From NCBI GenBank assembly GCA_018335855.1, contig JAGXRM010000038.1, positions 62,001-126,000 on the forward strand: a stretch of DNA of 64,000 nt. The letters run 5' to 3'. The notes under the pieces are model-generated. The model saw only the letters and a list, made by a program, of their open reading frames with translations. It was not told where the DNA came from and did not search any database. The position numbers were made by a program, and so were the translations under genes. This DNA comes from Clostridiales bacterium (GTDB lineage Bacteria; Bacillota; Dethiobacteria; Dethiobacterales; Dethiobacteraceae). Shown piece after piece: positions 7,680-16,210 of this stretch (the stretch's first letter is position 1; every line of letters begins with the position of its first letter).

Positions 7680-8645
7680 TTATTTTTTTAGTGAAACCTC
7701 ACCGGCCATAAAAGTTTCAATACCATCATCTGTTTTAACCTGCAATGCGCCATTGCTATCTATATCAGTCGCAATCCCTGTTACCACCCTGTCTGCAATA
7801 CGGACCGTTACCGGCTGCCCCAGCGTAACGGAGTAGCGGCGCCAGGAATCGAAAACCGCTGCAAAGCCTTCCTGCAGCACTAAGAAATAATAACGCTCCA
7901 ACGTTTCAAGAAAAGATCGAACCCAATGGGTACGCTCTACGAGTATCCCGGTTTCAGCAAGTAATGAAGTAGCCTCTCCCAATAACTGCCCATGGAATAA
8001 CTTCGCCGGTATATTTGCATTGAGCCCAATACCGAGAACCAAATAATTTACACGTTCCATTTCTGCGGAAACTTCAGTCAGTATGCCGGCAACCTTTTTT
8101 TTTCCGAGCAGGAGGTCGTTTGGCCACTTAATTCCCGGTGTCACTCCTGTGGCATTGTACGTCGCCTCAACTGCAGCCACGGCAGCAGTTAATGTAAGTG
8201 CCTGCACCTGATATGGCGCCAATTCAGGCCTGAGAATCACCGACATCCAGATTCCCCCTGTTGGCGAACTCCACTCCCTGCCCATCCTGCCACGGCCGGT
8301 TCGCTGTTGTTCCGCCAGAACCACACTGCCTTCTGGTTCACCATCTATAGCAAGTTGTCTCGCCAATCGGTTAGTTGAATCAATTTCTGCGCTATAATGA
8401 ATCTGTTTCCCCAATACAGTGGTATGCAACCCTTCCCAGATTTCCGCGGGCATAAGTAAATCCGGCACAGATACCAGCTTATACCCCCGTCGCGGTGAAG
8501 ACTCAACGACGTAACCATCGTCCCGCAAACTGCCGATATGTTTCCATACCGCCGTTCTGCTCACACCAAGCTCCCGACTTAACTTCTCTCCGGATACATA
8601 CTTCCCTGCATTATCTTTAAGTACAGCCAGTAGCGTATCTTTCAC
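7680..8645 (-). CDS. birA: Biotin-protein ligase and biotin operon repressor
   Basis: About 321 residues. Residues 1-60 form a winged helix-turn-helix (GEKLSRELGVSRTAVWKHI). The centre is the biotinyl-AMP synthetase domain with the biotin loop GRGRMGREWSSP and the KWPNDLL motif, followed by the small C-terminal SH3-like domain. I choose the GTG at 8645 because GGAGGTGCGAAT precedes it; the longer frame from 8669 includes the ribosome-binding site. The enzyme attaches biotin to carboxylases, and the DNA-binding domain suggests it also represses biotin genes. Confidence 0.93.
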   Translation of the reverse strand: MKDTLLAVLKDNAGKYVSGEKLSRELGVSRTAVWKHIGSLRDDGYVVESSPRRGYKLVSVPDLLMPAEIWEGLHTTVLGKQIHYSAEIDSTNRLARQLAIDGEPEGSVVLAEQQRTGRGRMGREWSSPTGGIWMSVILRPELAPYQVQALTLTAAVAAVEATYNATGVTPGIKWPNDLLLGKKKVAGILTEVSAEMERVNYLVLGIGLNANIPAKLFHGQLLGEATSLLAETGILVERTHWVRSFLETLERYYFLVLQEGFAAVFDSWRRYSVTLGQPVTVRIADRVVTGIATDIDSNGALQVKTDDGIETFMAGEVSLKK

Positions 8646-8722
8646 ATTCGCACCTCCGCCAAACCACATACAAGGTTGACATTTCCATTCTAGCTTAGAA
8701 AATGCTTTCGCGCAACACGTAT

Positions 8723-8761
8723 AAAAAAGACGCTACGCGTTTTCAGATGAACGTCTTTTTT
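8723..8761. terminator. Bidirectional terminator-like hairpin
   Basis: AAAAAAGACG and CGTCTTTTTT pair perfectly around a 19-nt loop, so either strand has a U-run after the stem. It lies upstream of birA and downstream of the folate gene group, separating the two units. Confidence 0.65.
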
Positions 8762-8896
8762 ATTCCGCTAGGGGCTGCCGCCCCTTCGGCGGGTCTGAGG
8801 ACCCTGAGCACCCCGCAAGAGTAAGGGGGAACACCCCCTTACAACCCCCACGGCAAGGATCGTAGCTTCCCTGAGCGTTATAATTTCCTTGCCTAT
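8762..8896. other. GC-rich intergenic stretch with two small hairpins
   Basis: No credible gene. It contains a GC-rich hairpin region around ggggctgccgcccc and a perfect hairpin GTAAGGGGG/CCCCCTTAC. The base composition differs from the genes on both sides. It may be the remnant of a dispersed repeat. Confidence 0.35.
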
Positions 8897-8921
8897 AAAA
8901 AAACGGCCGGATGTCCGGCCG
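8897..8921 (-). terminator. Intrinsic terminator of the folT gene group
   Basis: The minus strand reads CGGCCGG, ACAT, CCGGCCG and then a run of seven T. It follows the stop codon at 8935 by about a dozen bases. Confidence 0.85.
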
Positions 8922-8927
8922 CTAATG

Positions 8928-8949
8928 TCAATTGTTAAACCTGACCCCC
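8928..8949 (-). repeat. Single copy of a 22-bp dispersed repeat
   Basis: Read on the minus strand this is GGGGGTCAGGTTTAACAATT plus GA. The same 22 bases occur twice, inverted, as the arms of the palindrome at 15661-15750. Here the repeat overlaps and supplies the last codons and the TAA stop of the gene at 8935-9300. Its form resembles REP-like sequences mobilised by Y1 transposases, but no such transposase is present in the window. Confidence 0.7.
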
Positions 8950-9300
8950 GGGGGGATCGAGCAGGGTTTTTAGTTTTTCGGCAAGCATTGGCAAACCGAC
9001 AGGCTGGATGCGCAGACTTTTGATGACACGGCGGTATTGTCGCAGTGTGCCCATGAGTATCACATCGGAAACGCGCTGCCGACAGTTGACTACACCTGCA
9101 TGGACAGCGGCGTCGCCGCCTTTGGATAACATCTCCTGCTTCAGGATGTTAGCCGCCGTGGCTGAAACGCCGTGCACTTTAACGACATGAAATACAGCTT
9201 TGGGCGCCATAATGTTTACGCTAACCGGACTTGCGCCTACTGCAGCAATCTCATTTTTGGCCTCTTCAAGGCTACCGATGCTTAATTTCTCAATCTCCAT
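8935..9300 (-). CDS. Stand-alone N-terminal domain of dihydropteroate synthase (possible folP remnant)
   Basis: The 121-residue product matches from memory the N-terminal extension seen on clostridial dihydropteroate synthases: GASPVSVNIMAPKAVFHVVK, then AANILKQEMLSKGGDAAVHA and VILMGTLRQYRRVIKSL. The catalytic TIM barrel that should follow is absent; the frame ends in PPGGQV, encoded by the start of the 22-bp repeat. It sits seven bases after folT, so it is read from the same riboswitch-controlled transcript. It may be a truncated folP or a retained domain with its own role. No signal peptide or membrane segment is visible. Confidence 0.65.
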   Translation of the reverse strand: MEIEKLSIGSLEEAKNEIAAVGASPVSVNIMAPKAVFHVVKVHGVSATAANILKQEMLSKGGDAAVHAGVVNCRQRVSDVILMGTLRQYRRVIKSLRIQPVGLPMLAEKLKTLLDPPGGQV

Positions 9301-9306
9301 CGGCTA

Positions 9307-9837
9307 CTACCTCCCTGCATGGTAAGCCGTGACATAATAGCGGAGCTTTGATGTCAGTGCAAAGGTAAAAAAGGCGTATACGGGAACCTGTACCAACATG
9401 GCAATTAATCTGGGTGGCAGGATTACGAGAAATTCCTGTCCCAATAACCATGAAAGGCCCCAGGTTGTCAGGAATATGCCGCTGACTAATTCGGCTGCAA
9501 AAACTGAGACTATGACTTTAGGCAGCCAGTTATTACCGTTGTTGCCAATGGCGCGCACGACCAGCGGTGGGATAATCCCACGCATAACTGACGCCAGGAA
9601 AATGTGAGGGACAAACGTTGCGCCAAAGGGGTTAATCAGGAATCCCACCAAATCAGCTACAGCACCAACCAAGCCGCCAATACTGGGTCCAAATAGCAGT
9701 CCGGCCATATAGATGGGTATTGTGCCAAATGAAAGCCTGATTGTATTTAGCACCATTACTGCAGCTAAACGGGTCAAAATGATGCTGAGGGCGGCAAGTA
9801 AACCAGCATGGGTTAACTGACGGATCTCTAACTTCAT
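9307..9837 (-). CDS. folT: Folate ECF transporter S component
   Basis: The 176-residue protein has about six helices and starts with KLEIRQLTHAGLLAALSIIL, the RxxTxxAllaAl pattern of ECF S components. The segment IRLSFGTIPIYMAGLLFGP fits the folate-specific (FolT) group. S components bind the vitamin and work with a shared EcfA/A'/T module encoded elsewhere. The folate assignment is supported by the tetrahydrofolate riboswitch directly upstream and by fhs before it. The start ATG at 9837 is set by AGGAGG seven bases upstream. Confidence 0.88.
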   Translation of the reverse strand: MKLEIRQLTHAGLLAALSIILTRLAAVMVLNTIRLSFGTIPIYMAGLLFGPSIGGLVGAVADLVGFLINPFGATFVPHIFLASVMRGIIPPLVVRAIGNNGNNWLPKVIVSVFAAELVSGIFLTTWGLSWLLGQEFLVILPPRLIAMLVQVPVYAFFTFALTSKLRYYVTAYHAGR

Positions 9838-9844
9838 AAAAATA

Positions 9845-9894
9845 CCTCCTTTCTCTCGAGATGGCAGAGTCGCCACACTGCGAGAGAAAGGAGG
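9845..9894 (-). promoter_or_regulatory. Expression-platform hairpin hiding the folT ribosome-binding site
   Basis: On the minus strand CCTCCTTTCTCTCG (9894-9881) is the exact complement of CGAGAGAAAGGAGG (9858-9845). The second arm contains the folT Shine-Dalgarno AGGAGG. When the 14-bp stem forms, translation of folT should be blocked. It lies directly after the riboswitch aptamer, so ligand-dependent control of translation is the natural reading. Confidence 0.8.
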
Positions 9895-9910
9895 CTGTCC
9901 TTACTCTTTT

Positions 9911-10007
9911 GTGCGGCAGCGGATGCGGTGATATATCGCAGGAGCACCTTTCGTCTAAGGGCAACTTCCCATCCCCTAGCACTTGACGCATATCACCTAC
10001 TCTGCAC
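9911..10007 (-). promoter_or_regulatory. Tetrahydrofolate (THF) riboswitch aptamer
   Basis: The minus strand shows the THF aptamer landmarks in order: GCAGAGTAGGTGATATGCG, GTCAAGTG, GGGATGGGAAG, GACGAAAGG, and then GATATATCACCGCATCCGC, closed by complementary GTGCAG/CTGCCGCAC ends. GAGTAG and ATCACCGCATCCGC match the conserved core of the folT motif. It starts 73 nt after the fhs stop and precedes folT, as expected for this class. Recognition is by eye from the known consensus. Confidence 0.85.
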
Positions 10008-10079
10008 AATATCCGTTCGGATCGGGAGTGACCCGGAACAAATCTTGCTTGCCTAGCAGTATTCAGTTTTAGAAGATTT

Positions 10080-11843
10080 TTAGAACAATCCCTGTACCTT
10101 ACCGGTTTCCACATCCACATCCACACGGCGGAAGGCCGGGTTAGCAGCAGTACCGGGCATCAGAGAAATAGCTCCGGCTACAGGCACCACGAAACCGGCA
10201 CCTTTGTAGGTGAGAATATCGCGGACAGCAAGTTTCCAGCCGGTCGGTACACCTTTAAGCATCGGGTTGTCAGTCAGGCTGAGGTGTGTTTTTACCATGC
10301 AGGTGCCTAGCTTTTGAATTTCAGGATCTTTCTCCATGCGAATCGCTTTTTCCAACGCTTCCGGAGTATACGTAACGCCATCGGCGCCGTAAACTTCTTT
10401 GGCAATCAGTTCAATACGCTCACGAAGCGGGGTTTCCAGCTCATAGAGAAACTTGAAGTTACTAGGCTCATTGCAGGCTTCAACAACGGCATCGGCGAAT
10501 TCAAGCGCACCGTCGCCACCGAACTGCCAATGTTTCGATACAGCGACACGGGCACCGGCCGCTTCGGCCAAACGGCGAACCGCTTTAATCTCGTTATCTG
10601 TATCAGTATGGAATGCGTTAATGCATACAACAGGGCTAATGCCTGCTTTTCTGACTGTATTAATATGGTGAATAAGGTTGGAACAACCTTTTTCCACCCA
10701 TTCAACATGTTCCTTGCTGTAAGCCGGATCAAGCGGCTGGCCTGGCAGTGGTAGCGGAGCGCCACCGTGAGCTTTTAAGGCACGGATGGTGGCAACAACG
10801 ACAGCACAATCCGGAATCAGGCCCGACATGCGGCACTTCAGGTTCCAGAACTTTTCAAAACCGATATCGGCGGCGAAGCCGGATTCTGTAACAACATAGT
10901 CACCCAGTTTTAAAGCAACACGGTCTCCAATAATCGAAGACTGGCCGATAGCGATATTGGCGAAGGGACCGGCATGAACAAAGGTAGGCTGTCCTTCCAA
11001 TGTCTGCATCAGGTTCGGGTTGAGCGCTTCTACCATCCAGGCAGTCATGGCGCCATCAACGCCTAAATCGCCGGTGGTAACAGGCTGGCCTTTTTTATTG
11101 TAAGCCACAACAATTTTGCCCATCCGCTCGCGCATATCCTTTAAGTCCGTCGCAACGGCTAAAATGGCCATTACTTCTGACGAAACGGCGATGGCAAAGC
11201 CGGAATTCATCATAAAGCCGTCTTTCCTGCCACCCTGGCCGATGGTAATATTACGCAGAGCCTGGGCGCAGAAGTCGATGATCCACTTCATTTCCACGTT
11301 ACGTGGGTCGATATCCAGTCTTTTCAGACCGCTTCTCTCTAAGAAGGCATCACTGGAGTTAAATTCATGCTGAATACGGGCAGTCAATGCAACCATAGCC
11401 AAGTTGTGGGCGTTCATAATTGCGTTAATGTCACCGGTCAGGCCCAAAGAAAAAGGTGTCAACGGAATGCACTGAGCAAGACCGCCGCCTGCAGCCGAAC
11501 CCTTAACGTTCATGGTCGGGCCACCAGATGGCTGGCGAATGGTAGCAATAACGTTCTTGCCCCGCTTGCCAAGGCCCTGAACCAGACCCATGGTCGAAGT
11601 GGATTTACCTTCGCCAAGAGGAGTCGGTGTAATGGCCGTAACATCTATGTACTTTCCATCGGGCTTGTCTTTCAGGCGATCTAATACCTTTGCGAAGTCT
11701 ACTTTTGCCACATAATGGCCATACGGTAGAAGCTCTTTTTCTTCCAGTCCCAGTTCATCCCTCAGTTGATAAACCGTCTTCATTCTCGATTCTGCTTCTT
11801 CAGCTATTTCCCAATCCGCGTGCTTCGTGGGGTCAAGTACCAT
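10080..11843 (-). CDS. fhs: Formate-tetrahydrofolate ligase
   Basis: The 587-residue enzyme has the P-loop [18 protein letters not shown], the motif [20 protein letters not shown], and near the C-terminus [19 protein letters not shown]. It makes 10-formyl-THF from formate, THF and ATP, and is the entry step of the methyl branch of the Wood-Ljungdahl pathway in acetogens as well as a source of one-carbon units. The length is slightly above the usual 556, mostly from an N-terminal extension. RBS AGGGAGGG precedes the ATG at 11843. The gene is followed by the THF riboswitch and folT. Confidence 0.97.
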   Translation of the reverse strand: MVLDPTKHADWEIAEEAESRMKTVYQLRDELGLEEKELLPYGHYVAKVDFAKVLDRLKDKPDGKYIDVTAITPTPLGEGKSTSTMGLVQGLGKRGKNVIATIRQPSGGPTMNVKGSAAGGGLAQCIPLTPFSLGLTGDINAIMNAHNLAMVALTARIQHEFNSSDAFLERSGLKRLDIDPRNVEMKWIIDFCAQALRNITIGQGGRKDGFMMNSGFAIAVSSEVMAILAVATDLKDMRERMGKIVVAYNKKGQPVTTGDLGVDGAMTAWMVEALNPNLMQTLEGQPTFVHAGPFANIAIGQSSIIGDRVALKLGDYVVTESGFAADIGFEKFWNLKCRMSGLIPDCAVVVATIRALKAHGGAPLPLPGQPLDPAYSKEHVEWVEKGCSNLIHHINTVRKAGISPVVCINAFHTDTDNEIKAVRRLAEAAGARVAVSKHWQFGGDGALEFADAVVEACNEPSNFKFLYELETPLRERIELIAKEVYGADGVTYTPEALEKAIRMEKDPEIQKLGTCMVKTHLSLTDNPMLKGVPTGWKLAVRDILTYKGAGFVVPVAGAISLMPGTAANPAFRRVDVDVETGKVQGLF

Positions 11844-12035
11844 AAATTTATTCCCTCCCTAAAAAAATTTCTATTTCGGTGAAACCTTTTCTTAACTTCT
11901 ACACACTGGCAAAGAATCCTGCTTAAATATCAGAATTTTTTAATATTTTGTATATTTTTCCAGTACGACCCTAAGCTTTCGTGTACCCCATTCACAAGAA
12001 ACTTTACAAATCTTAAGCATATAATCTCCCACATA
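11844..12035 (-). other. AT-rich region upstream of fhs
   Basis: About 190 bp without a gene. It should hold the fhs promoter, but I see no clear -35/-10 pair. No conserved riboswitch core was recognised. Confidence 0.4.
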
Positions 12036-12063
12036 CAAAAAAGTGGAGGCTAGCCTCCACTTT
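12036..12063 (-). terminator. Intrinsic terminator of ftsH
   Basis: The minus strand reads AAAGTGGAGG, CTAG, CCTCCACTTTTTT, a perfect ten-base stem with a T-run, about 27 bp after the ftsH stop codon. Confidence 0.9.
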
Positions 12064-12089
12064 AGTTTTTACTATTAAAACGTTTACTA

Positions 12090-14051
12090 TTATTCTTTTG
12101 TAGCACCCGGACCATCCGTTTCCAGCTTCTTTTCATTAATAATAACCTGGACACTCTCTTTTTTTATCATCGATTCCTTACCTGCGGCACGGAGGTCTTT
12201 GGTTTGCTGCTCTTGCACATCGTCATATTTAACGGGCTGACTCTTGTGAAAATCTGTCAACGATTGTCCTTCCATCAGTGCGGCAATTTCTTCTGCATCC
12301 AGCGTCTCCTGCTCTATCAGAGCATTGGCTAAAAGATCGAGCTTATCTCTATTTTCTCTAATAATCTCTTCAGCCTGCTTGTAGGAGTCATCAATGGTAG
12401 AGCGGGTCTCCATATCAATAGCTCTGGCAATTTCTTCGGAGAAATCCCTGTCCCTTGTGAGGTCACGGCCCAGAAATACTTGCTCGAACTGTTTTTTCCC
12501 AAGAGTTATCGGTCCCAGTTGATCACTCATGCCATACTCCATAATCATCTGTCTCACGATAGCTGTCGCCCGCTCCAGATCATTTTGGGCACCAGTGGAG
12601 ATGTCATCCAGAGCCACTTTCTCAGCAACCCGTCCTCCAAGCAATACTGTGACCCGAGCTTTAAGCTCCGATTTCGTCATATAGTAGCGATCCTGCTCAG
12701 GTAACATCAATGTATACCCTCCGGAACGGCCACGGGGAATGATGGACACTTTGTGAACCGGGTCTGTATGCGGCAAGAGATAGCCTACCAGGGCATGCCC
12801 TGCTTCATGAAAAGCTACAATTTTTTTCTCAAATTCACTAATGACACGGCTTTTCTTCTCGGTTCCTCCGATGACACGATCTACAGCTTCTTCCAGTTCG
12901 CCCATACCTACTTGTTTTTTATTGATTCTTCCTGTCAGAAGCGCTGCCTCATTAATCACATTTTCTAAGTCTGCACCGCTAAAGCCAGGTGTGCGCCGGG
13001 CGACAACACTTAAGTCGACGCCGCTTGCCAACGGTTTTCCCTTGGCATGAACTTGCAGAATTTGCTCGCGCCCCTTGACATCAGGAAACCCTACTGTAAC
13101 CTGCCTGTCGAAACGACCGGGACGGAGAAGTGCCGGATCTAAAATGTCAGGACGGTTGGTTGCAGCCACAATAATAATACCTTCATGGGCATCAAAGCCG
13201 TCCATTTCCACCAAAAGCTGGTTTAATGTTTGCTCACGCTCATCATGGCCTCCGCCGAGGCCTGCGCCACGCTGACGGCCAACCGCATCGATTTCATCGA
13301 TAAATACAATGCACGGGGCGCTTTTCTTGGCATTCTCAAATAAATCACGAACGCGTGAAGCACCCACACCAACAAACATCTCCACGAAATCAGAACCGGA
13401 AATGCTGAAAAACGGGACGCCCGCCTCTCCGGCCACGGCCCGGGCAAGCAACGTTTTTCCTGTTCCCGGAGGACCGACAAGCAAAACCCCTTTAGGGATT
13501 CGTGCACCAAGCTCAATGAACTTTCGCGGCTCCTTAAGGAATTCAACAATTTCCACCAATTCGGCCTTTTCCTCATCGGCACCAGCCACATCCAAAAAGG
13601 TTACCTTCTTACGTGAGCCATCATGCAGTTTGGCCCGGGACTTGCCAAAGTTCATTACACGGTTGCCGCCGCCCTGGCTCTGTTGCATAAAAAAGAAAAA
13701 GATTACCATGAGTAAAACGAAGGGGATGATAAAGGTAAGCAGGTTCGCCCACCATTGTGGCTCAGGAGGACGGGCCCCCCGGATTTCTACTTTGTTGGCT
13801 TCCAGCCTTGGCACCAGCAGATCGCCGCCCACATTAAATGCTGTAAACTTGCTTCCATCCTTCAACGTACCGGTAATCTCCCGATCGACAATAATAACAT
13901 TATCAACCTGGTTTGTTTCGACCAGTTGAATAAATTCGGTATAAGATAAATCCTTGACCGTTTCGGGCCGTTTATCAAAAAACTGAATTACAACAACTGC
14001 TATCAGCAGAATTAACAGATAAAAAGTCGCTTGCCGGATAAATTTATTCAA
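12090..14051 (-). CDS. ftsH: ATP-dependent zinc metalloprotease FtsH
   Basis: 653 residues. Two N-terminal helices flank an extracytoplasmic domain (about residues 10-120). Then come the AAA+ module with Walker A GPPGTGKT, Walker [13 protein letters not shown] and second region of homology, and the M41 peptidase with HEAGH. It degrades membrane and regulatory proteins and in spore formers supports sporulation. I place the start at the TTG at 14051, because GAGGAGG lies seven bases upstream, and the N-terminal sequence from there ([17 protein letters not shown]) looks like normal FtsH. The frame is open to 14108. Confidence 0.95.
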   Translation of the reverse strand: MNKFIRQATFYLLILLIAVVVIQFFDKRPETVKDLSYTEFIQLVETNQVDNVIIVDREITGTLKDGSKFTAFNVGGDLLVPRLEANKVEIRGARPPEPQWWANLLTFIIPFVLLMVIFFFFMQQSQGGGNRVMNFGKSRAKLHDGSRKKVTFLDVAGADEEKAELVEIVEFLKEPRKFIELGARIPKGVLLVGPPGTGKTLLARAVAGEAGVPFFSISGSDFVEMFVGVGASRVRDLFENAKKSAPCIVFIDEIDAVGRQRGAGLGGGHDEREQTLNQLLVEMDGFDAHEGIIIVAATNRPDILDPALLRPGRFDRQVTVGFPDVKGREQILQVHAKGKPLASGVDLSVVARRTPGFSGADLENVINEAALLTGRINKKQVGMGELEEAVDRVIGGTEKKSRVISEFEKKIVAFHEAGHALVGYLLPHTDPVHKVSIIPRGRSGGYTLMLPEQDRYYMTKSELKARVTVLLGGRVAEKVALDDISTGAQNDLERATAIVRQMIMEYGMSDQLGPITLGKKQFEQVFLGRDLTRDRDFSEEIARAIDMETRSTIDDSYKQAEEIIRENRDKLDLLANALIEQETLDAEEIAALMEGQSLTDFHKSQPVKYDDVQEQQTKDLRAAGKESMIKKESVQVIINEKKLETDGPGATKE

Positions 14052-14141
14052 ATTATTGCCTCCTCTCTGAAAAAGGCTCTGAAGTCTCATCAACCAATTG
14101 TAACACATTCTTTCCCGACCGACAAGGATAACTCAGCCAAC

Positions 14142-14196
14142 AAAAAGCTGCCCTACACTATACGCCGTGCTCGCGGCGCATATGCCAGAGCAGCTT
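14142..14196 (-). terminator. Branched terminator after the cytochrome gene
   Basis: On the minus strand outer arms AAGCTGC/GCAGCTT enclose an inner stem ATGCGCCG/CGGCGTAT and are followed by TTTTTG. It lies just downstream of the cytochrome stop codon at 14214. Confidence 0.65.
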
Positions 14197-14213
14197 GCCA
14201 ATTCATCCTGCTA

Positions 14214-15545
14214 CTATCTCACGGAGATTTCACCGCTTAACTTTGCCATTTCAACCACAGTTACACCAGCCATTCCGTTCCCCAGAACCTGATTTGCCTT
14301 TTCCTGCGATACACTCCTGTATAAAAGCCTTGCTTGCACAGTTATCTTGCCAGGCAGAGGTGCGCCGGGGATTTCAAAAAACTCGTCTACATATTTTTGC
14401 GGTGGAATTCTCCTGTCATAGATAACAGAGGCTGCTTCCCAAAGGTTCGTGGTTTCTTTGCCTGAAGCATCCGCCACCGTTGTTTTATAAACCACACTCC
14501 CATCAGGCACAGCTCCGTTTTGATCAAGGACGCCGTTCTGGTATAGGACGTTACCTTTTTCATCCGTTACCACAACTTCCAGCCACATCTCCTTGAACAT
14601 AGTCAGACCGGTAGGCAGGGAGTGGCCTGCCCCGCTGTTTCTTACGCGCACATTGATATTTGCGCCTTGATACGGGCTTAATGTTTGCGGTAAACCAAGG
14701 AAAAGAGTGGCAGCTGCCTGCAAATTCTCCTTAGCCTGGAGTGCATGACCGTCAAAACCGGCCTGCTCCAGATTAAAAACATTTCCTCCAACCATGCTGT
14801 GCGTCCAGGTGTGCTCCCTCTTTTTAGGCACACCGGTAGCCGCATAGCCAGGATTGGGTTTTGTTACACCGGGACCCGGCGTCATGTGGCAATCCTGACA
14901 GGTTGCACGCTTTGGCGCAAAACCGCTGGTCTTCCATTCGCTGTAGGTGGCACCCAGAACCAGACCTGTTTGCGGATTCGTAACCTCATGGCATGTCGCA
15001 CAGAATTCAGCCTCATTATATATGGATGAGTATTCACTGTCGTGCAAAGGAGTATGAAGTGGGTCATTAAACGGCCCATATTTTACAATGCCCGGACTCA
15101 CCCGGTAGGATGCGTTTCCGTCAGCCGATACTTCGGTAATTGTGTGGCAAAAATCACAGGAGATGCCGCGCCGGGCCACTTCACTCAGTTTACTGCCATC
15201 GGCAGGGGGAATTTCCTGTGCCAAAAAACCGATGGGAGCATGACAGGATGCACAAAAAGCGTCCGCCGCTCCGTCCGTTTCCCTGCTTGTCTTTTGTGCT
15301 TCGGCCTGGTATACCGGGTTGGTAAACGCTAGTGCGTGCATTGAGCCTTGCCACTGTTCATAAATCTCCAGATGACAGTACTGACACATTCCCGCCGGTT
15401 CGAATTCAGCGGAATCCATTGTTTGAGCCGGTCCCACAGGTATCGGGCCCGGCAGAGAAACTCCGGGGTCTTTACCTTTACTGCAACCGGCGGTAAGCAG
15501 TATGGTAAACAATAGCAATGTAAAAATACAACTTGTCTTTTTCAT
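14214..15545 (-). CDS. Five-heme c-type cytochrome lipoprotein
   Basis: The 443-residue product has a lipoprotein signal peptide ending in LLTAGC (Cys21) and five CxxCH heme sites at about residues 54, 98, 130, 182 and 216 (CQYCH, CASCH, CDFCH, CATCH, CQDCH). The C-terminal half is hydrophilic, lacks heme sites and looks like a beta-rich domain. The layout recalls the cytochrome c554-like family. It is expected on the outer face of the cell membrane and would carry electrons to or from an outside partner that I cannot identify. I choose the ATG at 15545; GTG at 15554 is the alternative. It stands alone between ftsH and the MOSC gene. Confidence 0.85.
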   Translation of the reverse strand: MKKTSCIFTLLLFTILLTAGCSKGKDPGVSLPGPIPVGPAQTMDSAEFEPAGMCQYCHLEIYEQWQGSMHALAFTNPVYQAEAQKTSRETDGAADAFCASCHAPIGFLAQEIPPADGSKLSEVARRGISCDFCHTITEVSADGNASYRVSPGIVKYGPFNDPLHTPLHDSEYSSIYNEAEFCATCHEVTNPQTGLVLGATYSEWKTSGFAPKRATCQDCHMTPGPGVTKPNPGYAATGVPKKREHTWTHSMVGGNVFNLEQAGFDGHALQAKENLQAAATLFLGLPQTLSPYQGANINVRVRNSGAGHSLPTGLTMFKEMWLEVVVTDEKGNVLYQNGVLDQNGAVPDGSVVYKTTVADASGKETTNLWEAASVIYDRRIPPQKYVDEFFEIPGAPLPGKITVQARLLYRSVSQEKANQVLGNGMAGVTVVEMAKLSGEISVR

Positions 15546-15660
15546 GTAGTCCACCCATCCAATGAAGTCAGAATAATATTCGTTAAGAAGTAGTAATTCG
15601 ACTCTCTCTACAAAATTCCTGCAAAAACAGCGTGTTGTTCATTACTCTATTCATAAAGAC

Positions 15661-15750
15661 CGCAAGGGGGTCAGGTTTAACAATTGATCTAACTCCGGCT
15701 ATCACCTTTTGCTGACAGTTAGATCAATTGTTAAACCTGACCCCCTTGCG
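15661..15750. repeat. Large palindrome with 34-bp perfect arms
   Basis: The arm at 15661-15694 (CGCAAGGGGGTCAGGTTTAA, continuing to TCTAACT) is the exact reverse complement of 15717-15750, with a 22-nt loop. Each arm contains the 22-bp repeat also seen once at 8928-8949. The outer edges extend with a two-base offset (GACCGC versus GACCGCGC). There is no U-run, so it does not look like a simple terminator. It most resembles a REP/BIME- or MITE-like mobile repeat. Confidence 0.85.
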
Positions 15751-15760
15751 CGGTCTATAC

Positions 15761-16195
15761 TTAGCTGATGACAGTTATTGTATCTCCGGGCGCAAGTCGC
15801 CCTCCCGTTAATACCCGGACAAAAATACCTTCTTTGGGCATAACACAATCGCCGGCCTGATAATAGATGGCACACCGTTCATGACAAACTTTTCCGATTT
15901 GGGTAACCTCCAAAAGCGCTGATTCACCAATGCGCAGTTTTGTGCCAACTGGCAAAGAAACCAGGTCAATGCCTTCTGTTGTTAGATTTTCAGCAAAATC
16001 ACCGGCATGAACATCCAGACCCAGATCCCGCATTTTATCTATACTTTCCTGGGCGAGCAGGCTCACCTGCCGATGCCAGGGCCCGGCATGAGCATCCCCT
16101 TTAATTCCGCTTTCAACCTCTAATATCACTTCATCCACATTTGTCTTTCTCATGCCTTTTTTTTCACTGACAGAAACTGCAACTAGTTGCGCCAT
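15761..16195 (-). CDS. MOSC-domain protein
   Basis: The 144-residue protein is a single MOSC domain: GIKGDAHAGPWHRQVSLL at about residues 29-46, the GDFAENLTTEGIDL motif, and the conserved Cys near KVCHERCAIYY. MOSC proteins handle sulfur for molybdenum or tungsten cofactor, as in the C-terminal domain of MoCo sulfurase. It follows moaA by 15 bp and belongs to the same cofactor gene group as moaA, moaD-like, mobA/B and the tungsten oxidoreductase. Confidence 0.9.
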   Translation of the reverse strand: MAQLVAVSVSEKKGMRKTNVDEVILEVESGIKGDAHAGPWHRQVSLLAQESIDKMRDLGLDVHAGDFAENLTTEGIDLVSLPVGTKLRIGESALLEVTQIGKVCHERCAIYYQAGDCVMPKEGIFVRVLTGGRLAPGDTITVIS

Positions 16196-16210
16196 CTTTC
16201 TTACCTCCTA

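Noticed and set aside
10314-10765. Long frames antisense and out of frame within fhs
   Set aside because: They are shadows of the fhs gene, with no family resemblance or ribosome-binding site.
13309-13929. 206-codon plus-strand frame across ftsH
   Set aside because: Antisense to the conserved AAA+ domain; its residues show only complement composition of ftsH.
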